Of a stretch of 6,094 nucleotides of DNA, positions 1 to 5,913 are shown in pieces (the stretch's first letter is position 1; each line of letters opens with the position of its first letter). This stretch comes from Gammaproteobacteria bacterium (GTDB taxonomy: Bacteria; Pseudomonadota; Gammaproteobacteria; Acidiferrobacterales; SZUA-150), in NCBI GenBank assembly GCA_029880755.1, contig JAOUNW010000116.1:1-6094 (forward strand). The letters are read 5' to 3'. The position numbers were made by a program, and so were the translations under genes. The notes under the pieces are model-generated. The model searched no databases, was not told the DNA's origin, and was given only the letters and a program-made list of their open reading frames with translations.

Positions 1-1761
1 CGCTATCAGGAGCTGGCCAAATCAAAAGACGAATCCAGCATACGACTGGGACTGGACCAAAATTCCCTGGAGATTCTGGAAGAGTATCTGGAGCACGGCA
101 AAGCAGTAGCAGAAGAAAGGCAGCGGGCGCAAGCAGCCAATGAGGCGCCCCACTTTCAGCCACTCATTGAGAAATGGGGTGGCGTCACCGTTGCCTACCG
201 CCGTCCCATGCAGGACTCGCCTGCCTACACACGCAACCATGAAGAAATCACCAAGGCGCTGGAAGAAGGCATCTTCTACGCTGATTATTTGAGCCCCCTT
301 GAAGCCAAGCTCGACCAATATGGCCAGGTACAGTCTTTGATCTGTCAGAGAACGGCCTTGAACGACGACGGCAAACTGGTGGAAACAGATGAACAAGTGG
401 TACTGCCTGCTCGCGCTATCCTGGTAGCTACCGGAGCCAGACCAAATGTCGCCTACCACTTTGAACATCGCGGCACCTTTGAAGTCGAAAATATGCAATA
501 CAGGCCTCATGTGTTTCACAACGGCGCATTAAAATCCGTACCCAAGGCCTCTCATTGCAAAGACCCTTCGTTCGGCGCCTTTACTTCCTACACCAAAGAT
601 AACCGTCATGTAACGTTTATCGGTGATACCCATCCTGACTTCAATGGCAACGTTGTAAAAGCCGTTGCCTCCGGCATGCGTATTTATCCCAAGATCCTTG
701 AAACCTTCGGCGACAGGATTCATGTCCGGGCAGACACCAAAGAGTATGACCTGTTTCGCCGCCACATACAGGACATATTGCAACCCGTTGTCAAGAGCGT
801 CACGCGTCATACACCCAACATAGTAGAGGTCTGCATCCGGGCACCACAGGCAGCAAAACGCTTTCACCCGGGACAAATATTCCGTTTACAAAATTTTGAA
901 ACCTTGTCTCCAGTGGTACAAGGAACACGACTACAAACTGAGACTCTGGCGCTCACCGGTTCCAAGGTTAATTCGAAAACCGGTGACATTTCCCTGATTG
1001 TGCGCGAACGAGGCGGCAGTTCACGCCTGTGCGCAACATTAAGACCCGGCGACCCCGTGGCCCTGATGGGCCCCGGCGGCGTGCGCAGCAAGATTCATCA
1101 AAACGAAACCGTTATGATCGCCGGCGACTGGCTGGCGGCAATAGTATTACGCGCGCTGGGGCCGGCACTGAAACAGGCGGGTAGCAAAGTACTGTTCATC
1201 GGTTACTTTCCCAACAAGCAGGAAATTTTTTGCCGTGATGACCTGGAAGCCGCCAGTGACGCCTGTGTCTGGATTACGGCAACCGGCGAGCCGACTGAAA
1301 CGCGACGGCCTCAGGATGCCGCCGCCACCGGTGATTTTGTTGAAATTATCTCCCGTTACGCCAAAGGCGAATTACATCAAGGCGAGCCAGTAATTCCTCT
1401 GGAACATGTGGACGCATTACACATTACGGGCACCCATTGTCAGATACGCAAATTGCGCGACGCGCGCAATGGCTTACTCAAACAATATTTTGCCAAGTCA
1501 CCCGCTACTACAGGCTCCGTATACAGCACCATGCAGTGCATGCTAAAGGGCGTGTGCTCTCAATGCCTGCAATGGCAAGTGGATCCCAAGACCGGCAAGC
1601 GTACCAAGGCCGTTTTTGCCTGCTCCTGGCAGGATGAGCCTATTGATATGGTGGACCTGGACGCATTGGATGATCGTTTAAAGCAAAACCATTTGCAGGA
1701 GCACCTGACCAATCTCTGGCTAAGTTATTTATTTGAAACTAACCGGGTCCCGAAAATTTAA
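1..1761 (+). CDS. Multidomain FAD/Fe-S oxidoreductase, GltD-like plus FNR-like plus PyrK-like domains (5' partial)
   Basis: The frame is open from the first base, so the start is upstream; 586 residues are visible and the ATG at 208 is only internal. Residues about 60-245 resemble the second half of a GltD/pyridine nucleotide-disulfide reductase domain: the ATG motif (A143-T144-G145, LVATGARPN) and the C-terminal FAD motif with G208-D209 followed by NGNVVKAVASG. Residues about 260-360 look like the beta-barrel of ferredoxin-NADP reductases (FHPGQIFRL, then GPGG at 357-360), and 370-490 like its nucleotide-binding domain, although the usual GGxG loop reads AGDWLAA. The tail carries C513-x5-C519-x2-C522-x18-C541, similar to the [2Fe-2S] site of PyrK, the dihydroorotate dehydrogenase electron-transfer subunit. 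By family it should move electrons between a nicotinamide nucleotide, flavins and an Fe-S centre in the cytoplasm. The substrate cannot be told from the sequence. It ends 152 bp before the next gene, which seems to have its own promoter. Confidence 0.85.
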   Translation, partial: RYQELAKSKDESSIRLGLDQNSLEILEEYLEHGKAVAEERQRAQAANEAPHFQPLIEKWGGVTVAYRRPMQDSPAYTRNHEEITKALEEGIFYADYLSPLEAKLDQYGQVQSLICQRTALNDDGKLVETDEQVVLPARAILVATGARPNVAYHFEHRGTFEVENMQYRPHVFHNGALKSVPKASHCKDPSFGAFTSYTKDNRHVTFIGDTHPDFNGNVVKAVASGMRIYPKILETFGDRIHVRADTKEYDLFRRHIQDILQPVVKSVTRHTPNIVEVCIRAPQAAKRFHPGQIFRLQNFETLSPVVQGTRLQTETLALTGSKVNSKTGDISLIVRERGGSSRLCATLRPGDPVALMGPGGVRSKIHQNETVMIAGDWLAAIVLRALGPALKQAGSKVLFIGYFPNKQEIFCRDDLEAASDACVWITATGEPTETRRPQDAAATGDFVEIISRYAKGELHQGEPVIPLEHVDALHITGTHCQIRKLRDARNGLLKQYFAKSPATTGSVYSTMQCMLKGVCSQCLQWQVDPKTGKRTKAVFACSWQDEPIDMVDLDALDDRLKQNHLQEHLTNLWLSYLFETNRVPKI

Positions 1762-1791
1762 TCACCGCGACACACCTTATCAGCCGCTGCT

Positions 1792-1820
1792 CTGGCACAG
1801 TGAGGCTCAGCGACTATACT
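1792..1820 (+). promoter_or_regulatory. Candidate sigma70 promoter for the DUF2167 gene
   Basis: CTGGCA (1792-1797, four of six matches to TTGACA) is followed after 17 bp by TATACT (1815-1820, five of six matches to TATAAT). A start of transcription near 1827 would give a leader of about 87 nt before the GTG at 1914. It lies in the gap after the upstream flavoprotein stop, which suggests that the DUF2167 gene is transcribed on its own. Read by eye only. Confidence 0.45.
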
Positions 1821-1900
1821 GAATCCGTGGCCACCCTTTCCTAATCCGGGTTTCCCATTTTGGCCTTTGGACACCCCGCTGCTCCTCACTCCGGAGAACC

Positions 1901-1907
1901 TAAGGAG
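1901..1907 (+). promoter_or_regulatory. Shine-Dalgarno site that fixes a GTG start
   Basis: TAAGGAG lies six bases before the GTG at 1914-1916. A TTG in the same frame at 1860 would give a longer protein but has no such site, and would put 18 polar, proline-rich residues in front of an otherwise standard signal peptide. The GTG start is therefore preferred. Confidence 0.8.
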
Positions 1908-1913
1908 ATCACC

Positions 1914-2822
1914 GTGATCAAACTAAGATGGTTTTTGCCGTTGTTAATACTCGCCTCCCCTTTTTCTTTTGCGCAGGAACAACCTGCCGGCGAAGAAAAG
2001 AGAATAACTGCCGAGGAATTTCTAGCCTCGCTTAAATTTCAGCAGGGCAAGATTACACTTCCTAACAACGTCGCCACTCTGAACATACCCAAAACCTTTC
2101 GGTATCTTGCTCCCGATGACACAGAACGGGTATTAACCATGGCCTGGGGTAATCCCAGTGGCTCCGGGACGCTGGGCATGATTTTTCCGTCAGATGCCGG
2201 ACCTTTAGATGAGAATGGCTGGGGCGTCGTACTCACTTATGACGACAGCGGCTATGTCTCGGATAAAGACGCCGATGAAATTGATTACAAAGAGCTGTTG
2301 TCCGGCATGCAAGAGGAATCGCAGGCCGATAACGAAGAACGTGCAAAACTGGGTTATTCCACCGTGGATCTGGTAGGCTGGGCTGAACAACCTGCCTATG
2401 ATAGCTCCACCCATAAAATGTATTGGGCCAAGGAGCTCAGGTTTGAGGGCAACGACTTCAACACCCTAAATTACAATGTCAGGGTACTTGGGAGATCGGG
2501 AGTACTGGTACTCAATGCCGTGGCCGGCATGAACCAGTTGGGTCAGGTAAAAAACAGCATGAAGGATGTCACAGCCTTTACTAATTTTCTCCCTGGCCAT
2601 CGCTACGAGGATTTTGATGCGAGCACAGATCGCGTTGCCGAATACGGTATCGCCGCATTAATTGGCGGTGCCGCGGCCGCAAAGATCGGTCTGTTCGCAA
2701 AGATCGGCGCACTGCTTATTGCCGCCAAGAAATTCCTGATCATTGGACTGATAGCGGTGGTCGCCGTCATTACAAGCTTGGTCCGCAAAAAGAAGAAACC
2801 GCAAACTAATCCGGCCGAGTAG
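1914..2822 (+). CDS. DUF2167 family exported, membrane-anchored protein
   Basis: The 302-residue product starts at GTG. It has a signal peptide (M-I-K-L-R-W, hydrophobic core at about 6-16, probable cleavage after S18-F19-A20). The mature part matches my knowledge of the DUF2167 family (uncharacterised membrane-anchored proteins): an N-terminal 'LKFQQGKITLPNNVATLNIP' segment, a central part with MAWGNPSGSGTLGMIFP and NGWGVVLTYDDSGYVSDKDA, then WAEQPAYDSSTHKMYWAKEL. Residues about 245-290 are strongly hydrophobic: an Ala/Gly-rich amphipathic stretch, then a clear membrane helix at 273-290, ending in a basic RKKKK cluster that should face the cytoplasm. The bulk is thus expected in the periplasm, tethered by the C-terminus. 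Family function is unknown, and no catalytic motif is evident. It appears monocistronic, with its own candidate promoter and a hairpin 10 bases after the stop; it converges with the HPP gene. Confidence 0.9.
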   Translation: MIKLRWFLPLLILASPFSFAQEQPAGEEKRITAEEFLASLKFQQGKITLPNNVATLNIPKTFRYLAPDDTERVLTMAWGNPSGSGTLGMIFPSDAGPLDENGWGVVLTYDDSGYVSDKDADEIDYKELLSGMQEESQADNEERAKLGYSTVDLVGWAEQPAYDSSTHKMYWAKELRFEGNDFNTLNYNVRVLGRSGVLVLNAVAGMNQLGQVKNSMKDVTAFTNFLPGHRYEDFDASTDRVAEYGIAALIGGAAAAKIGLFAKIGALLIAAKKFLIIGLIAVVAVITSLVRKKKKPQTNPAE

Positions 2823-2832
2823 TGACTGACGC

Positions 2833-2863
2833 CAGATAGGACATGCGTTTTCGGTCCTATCTG
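2833..2863. terminator. Hairpin between convergent genes, possible bidirectional terminator
   Basis: CAGATAGGAC (2833-2842) and GTCCTATCTG (2854-2863) form a perfect 10-bp stem with an 11-base loop. It lies 10 bases after the DUF2167 stop and about 50 bases after the HPP stop on the other strand, the usual place for a shared terminator. Neither strand has a run of T after the stem, so it is not a classical intrinsic terminator; it could instead block RNA 3' decay. Confidence 0.5.
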
Positions 2864-2913
2864 ATTCGCGCCTCTTCCGCATATCAGGAAATCTTTGATT
2901 TGCTGGCTAGGTT

Positions 2914-3858
2914 TTAAGGTGATTTCTTTGACGGTACCCTGCGCCAGCTGTTCTCGTAAGGAAAAACTTCATAGCGGGCCCATTTTGCAAATTCGTCAAA
3001 AGTATTGACACCGCTTGTGCGCGTGTCGCCACCGGCAATCACTTTGTAAATTAACTTACGGGACTGTGACTCGCCAGAATCATCGCAGTCAACAATTTGT
3101 CGTACTGACCAGTCTTTGCCATAACGCCCATTACTATAGTAACTACCTAGCTTCAGACTTTCCGGGTCCAGATGCCTGTTTCCCTGATGCGCCAGCGCCA
3201 ACTCATAAATACGCATCAAATCATCTTCCGTGATATCAATAAAGGAATCGATTTCAGTAAGCGCATAAGCGAAATCTTCATGGCTAATACCGTCTTGACC
3301 ACCTGCTCTGATAACAGGCGTTTTCATGAGCACACGATTCAGGTAATAAGGGTAACGCCTCCAGGGAAGAAAGAAGTTATAAACAATAGCGACAAATATG
3401 ATTGCCGCTACATTTACAGCGACCGGAGTCAGTACAAATTGGTATCCCAGCGCGAGTACCGCGGGCCCGCCGGCCACGGCGGTCAAAGCTGTAGCGCCCC
3501 CCGGTGGATGAATACAACGCAAATAGTGCATGGCGCCTACTGCCAGCCCGACGGCGACGGGTGCCGCCAAATAAACATTAGGGATCCATTTGGCGCAACT
3601 AACGCCCGCCAACGCAGAAATAATATGACCACCCACCAGAGGCCAGGGCTGCGACAAGGGCCCATGGGGTACTGCAAACAACAACACTGCGGACGCGCCC
3701 ATAGACGCCACCACCAGCAAAGCAGCGCCCTCGCCAACAAAATAGCGGCTAACAAAAAAAACACAGGCGATCCCCAGAAACGCGCCCAACGCCGAAGCCA
3801 GACGCTCCCCATGGCTAACTTTGTTAAGATCAATTCCCAGAATTTCCAGAAGACGCAT
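2914..3858 (-). CDS. HPP family integral membrane protein with C-terminal soluble domain
   Basis: The 314-residue protein carries the HPP signature C115-I-H117-P118-P119-G120-G121-ATAL. Hydrophobic segments at about 23-41, 46-64, 74-92, 97-113, 124-140 and 143-164 make a compact membrane domain, followed by a basic WRRYPYYLNR stretch at the inner face. The opening 'LGIDLNKVSHGERLASALG' fits the usual family start, so the first ATG is chosen although no clear Shine-Dalgarno site precedes it. HPP proteins are poorly characterised; a plant member in chloroplasts is reported to carry nitrite, which does not settle the substrate here. The C-terminal 130 residues are soluble, acidic to mixed, with an EIDSFIDITEDDLMRIYELAL helix region and SNGRYGKDWSVRQIVD. 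They do not look like the CBS pair found in some HPP proteins and may be a cytoplasmic regulatory domain. No nitrogen-metabolism gene is nearby. It is probably transcribed alone. Confidence 0.88.
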   Translation of the reverse strand: MRLLEILGIDLNKVSHGERLASALGAFLGIACVFFVSRYFVGEGAALLVVASMGASAVLLFAVPHGPLSQPWPLVGGHIISALAGVSCAKWIPNVYLAAPVAVGLAVGAMHYLRCIHPPGGATALTAVAGGPAVLALGYQFVLTPVAVNVAAIIFVAIVYNFFLPWRRYPYYLNRVLMKTPVIRAGGQDGISHEDFAYALTEIDSFIDITEDDLMRIYELALAHQGNRHLDPESLKLGSYYSNGRYGKDWSVRQIVDCDDSGESQSRKLIYKVIAGGDTRTSGVNTFDEFAKWARYEVFPYENSWRRVPSKKSP

Positions 3859-4187
3859 TATTATTTAAAGAGTTCTATTAATGATTCGCCCGCATGTGCA
3901 GACCGGTATCTATTTATAACATCGACTACATTGTACTGCGTAATCTTTTTCTACTTTAACAGATGTTCTTGTACCGGCCTGGGTTGAGCTTGAGACTCCC
4001 GCCCCAGACCACCAGACTCCCATTCAGTACGATAAAAAACAAGGTCATAGCTTAAGTAAAATAGGTGCTACGGAGAATATTGTAACGCGATTAAACAACA
4101 TACGAGACCCATTCCAGTCCAAGGCAGTCACATCTATATAATTGGGTATGACGCCAAAAGTCATAATTCCGCCTACCGGGAAACTCT
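3859..4187. other. 329-bp gap between two minus-strand genes, with possible gene relic
   Basis: No convincing gene, tRNA or intrinsic terminator is visible. On the minus strand a 39-codon frame (4164 to 4045, start MTFGVIPNYIDV) ends in TGA that overlaps, as ATGA, the ATG of a 30-codon frame (4048 to 3956, MTLFFIVLNGSLVVWGG). Both contain hydrophobic stretches, and read together they resemble the end of a small membrane protein broken by a frameshift. Neither has a strong ribosome site and I recognise no family, so chance is at least as likely. A short 8-bp direct repeat, AGACTCCC, occurs at 3993 and 4014. A 6-bp hairpin (4147-4165) follows the upstream gene but has no T run. Confidence 0.35.
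3913..3943 (-). promoter_or_regulatory. Candidate promoter of the HPP gene
   Basis: On the minus strand an extended -10, TG-T-TATAAA (3913-3921), lies about 55 bases before the ATG. The best -35 match is poor (TTACGC at 3938-3943, spacing 19). An imperfect 13-bp dyad (AGTACAATGTAGT, 3925-3937) fills the spacer and could be a regulator site. A second possible -10, TACAAT, overlaps it at 3930-3935. The gap must hold a promoter if the gene is expressed alone, but the exact choice is uncertain. Confidence 0.3.
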
Positions 4188-5651
4188 TTATTCTACGACG
4201 TAACCAAAGACCTGCGCGGCCGGAAAGGCCCTATTGTCCAGAATTTGCCGGGCACCGGTAACAGCCGCTTCCGGACCGGCAATATAGATATCATAGTCCT
4301 CCAATTGCCTGTGTTGGCGAAAAACGTGATTTAGAGCATCACGTGCATGGCTTCCCGCAACCAGGGGTTCATAGGAAAAATTATCCAGGGCGTCAGCCCA
4401 GGCGCGGCACTGGTTGTCTCGGTAGTGCTGTTTGTCTTTTGACACAATCCAGTACAGATGCATGCGCTCAGCAATCTCCAGCGCCATGGCATGCTCGATC
4501 AGACTATTGATCGGCGAAAACCCGTCATCCCAGGCGATAAACACAATGGAGCGCGGGGAGTCCTCGTTCAAAATATAGTCGCCGAAAGGTCCTCTAATAT
4601 TTACCACTTCACTTTTCTTTAATTTTCCAAATACGTAATCCGAAAAGGCGTTTCCTGTTTCTTTTCTTACATAAAACTGAATATTACGATCATCGCAGGG
4701 ACAACTGGCCATGTGATAGCTTTTCCTGGCATCGCCAGCCCTAAGCTCTGCCAACTGACCGGCAAGAAAACGCATGCGCAAGGTTCGAGGCGTTTGCAGA
4801 CTAAGCTGTATCATGTCTTCAGTTAATCGTTCAATACCTTTTACCTTTGCCGGGATTTCTTGTTCCGGGATATCACCCGCACCACTCGCCTCCCGGGCCT
4901 CAACAACCAGATCAGTCACAGCAGTATGGCAACACAATAACGCATAACCCATACCCTTTTCCGCCTCTGTAATAACATAATCGTGGTTTTTAATTTTTTT
5001 CACATCGCCTGAAATGATGCGGGCCTTACAAGCGCCACAGTTACCGTTACTGCATCGGTAATCCAGAGACAGACCAGCAGTCAGCGCCGCTTCTAAAATA
5101 CTGTCCTTGCCCTCGACAAAAAATTCATGGCCACTGGGTTGCAGATGCACATGAGCAGACATGACTGTGAGCATGCTGTCCTGTAGCAACAACGGCTGTA
5201 TCGGTCTGATATCAGACTGGCTCTGGTCCAGGGCCTTGGATAACCATTTTCTAAGCTGACTTGCCAGTTCGCCCCGAGTCTGCGCTGTAGAATGGGAAAT
5301 CTGATCCAACTGGTCCTGTAATTGCTGAAAAACAGTTCGGTAATGCTTGAGAGCCACCTTGGCGTCAGCAAGCTCTCCACCCACTTCCTGTAACCTGGCA
5401 GACAGTATTTCCGGATCCGGCATGGTGCGTTCAGCAACACGCTTTCCATAGGCATGGGCCTTAATGCTAGTAACTCGCTCGAACTCGCGATCGGGTTTTA
5501 GTTCAGTATCGGGAAATACGCGCAACAAATCGACCGGCGTCACCTGACCCTCAAAGGTTGGTAACTCACCGTCCTGTATCTTTTTCTGAACCGCGCCGCG
5601 ACTAACACCCACCAACCGCGCCGCACGAGAGACTGTCAGCAATTTCGGCAT
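4188..5651 (-). CDS. HTH, coiled-coil, [2Fe-2S] ferredoxin and FNR-like flavin reductase fusion protein
   Basis: The product has 487 residues. Residues 4-47 form an excisionase/MerR-like helix-turn-helix (LTVSRAARLVGVSRGAVQKK, then a wing-like DGELPTFEGQ). Residues about 80-140 are charged and heptad-like, a probable coiled coil for dimerisation. Residues about 165-255 are a plant-type ferredoxin domain with C200-x4-C205-x2-C208 and C240 (LLC) as [2Fe-2S] ligands. Residues about 265-487 follow ferredoxin reductases: flavin motif region K310-S-Y-H-M-A-S, GPFGDYIL at 354-361, nucleotide-binding domain from 368. This ferredoxin-plus-reductase order is that of CDP-6-deoxyglucoseen reductase (AscD) and oxygenase reductases. 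Two consensus sites are altered: the GTG loop reads D375-D376-G377, and the C-G-P near the end is A458-G459-P460. Function is inferred as electron transfer or redox sensing, possibly at DNA; no partner oxygenase is in view. Start at the first ATG gives the complete HTH, although no clear ribosome site precedes it. It lies 52 bp after the DUF2905 gene, probably co-transcribed. Confidence 0.85.
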   Translation of the reverse strand: MPKLLTVSRAARLVGVSRGAVQKKIQDGELPTFEGQVTPVDLLRVFPDTELKPDREFERVTSIKAHAYGKRVAERTMPDPEILSARLQEVGGELADAKVALKHYRTVFQQLQDQLDQISHSTAQTRGELASQLRKWLSKALDQSQSDIRPIQPLLLQDSMLTVMSAHVHLQPSGHEFFVEGKDSILEAALTAGLSLDYRCSNGNCGACKARIISGDVKKIKNHDYVITEAEKGMGYALLCCHTAVTDLVVEAREASGAGDIPEQEIPAKVKGIERLTEDMIQLSLQTPRTLRMRFLAGQLAELRAGDARKSYHMASCPCDDRNIQFYVRKETGNAFSDYVFGKLKKSEVVNIRGPFGDYILNEDSPRSIVFIAWDDGFSPINSLIEHAMALEIAERMHLYWIVSKDKQHYRDNQCRAWADALDNFSYEPLVAGSHARDALNHVFRQHRQLEDYDIYIAGPEAAVTGARQILDNRAFPAAQVFGYVVE

Positions 5652-5703
5652 AGGTGATATCTAAAAATGAGAGAACTATTTGTTTAAGAGCGCATTATCC
5701 GCT

Positions 5704-5913
5704 TTATTTTCGGAATATCCATATAATCAGCGATAATCCGAGACTAATAATAATCATAGAGGTTATGGGAAAATAAAAACGGAACCCTTCTTTCTCGATA
5801 ATGATGTCGCCAGGCAATCTTCCCAAACCTGACTTTTGAATCCAGGGCCAGAGCAGACCCAATACGATCAGCGCGATACCTATTCCAATAAACCATCGCG
5901 ACATACCGGTCAT
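5704..5913 (-). CDS. DUF2905 family small membrane protein
   Basis: The 69-residue product has two membrane helices (about 6-24 and 50-67) joined by a short loop with the family hallmark G31-R-L-P-G-D-I37 and the FRFYFPIT segment before the second helix, ending in a basic R-K. This matches the DUF2905 family, which is of unknown function. The ATG at 5913 overlaps the stop of the upstream patatin gene as ATGA, which suggests translational coupling and supports this start; a second ATG at 5904 (MSRWFIG) looks more like the usual family N-terminus and cannot be excluded. GGAG is only two bases from the first ATG and 11 from the second. The next gene, the HTH-ferredoxin fusion, begins 52 bp downstream without an obvious terminator between. 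Confidence 0.88.
   Translation of the reverse strand: MTGMSRWFIGIGIALIVLGLLWPWIQKSGLGRLPGDIIIEKEGFRFYFPITSMIIISLGLSLIIWIFRK

Noticed and set aside
208..210. ATG at 208 as the true start of the first flavoprotein
   Set aside because: The same frame is open and protein-like back to position 1, no Shine-Dalgarno site precedes the ATG, and the FAD domain would be cut.
22..519. Minus-strand 165-codon frame opposite the first flavoprotein
   Set aside because: It is antisense to a recognisable FAD domain and has no family resemblance; the same holds for the frames at 529-876, 864-1091 and 5093-5455 in other genes.
1785..1812. Imperfect stem CGCTG-CTC / GAG-CAGCG after the first flavoprotein
   Set aside because: It has a three-base bulge and no T run, and it overlaps the candidate promoter of the next gene; not called as a terminator.
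1860..1913. TTG start giving an 18-residue longer DUF2167 protein
   Set aside because: No ribosome site precedes it, it would mask a standard signal peptide, and the GTG at 1914 has TAAGGAG at ideal spacing.
3172..3987. Long plus-strand open frame of 271 codons opposite the HPP gene
   Set aside because: It lies almost wholly antisense to a well-supported HPP gene, and its translation is polar, Gln/Arg/His-rich and without any recognisable domain; this is a shadow frame.
4147..4165. 6-bp hairpin TATGAC/GTCATA as terminator of the redox-HTH gene
   Set aside because: The stem is short and AT-containing, and no T run follows on the minus strand; not enough to call a terminator.
5689..5703. Small hairpin AGCG/CGCT between the DUF2905 and fusion genes
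   Set aside because: It has only four pairs, and the T-rich stretch follows it on the plus strand, opposite to the genes; it does not separate the two genes convincingly.
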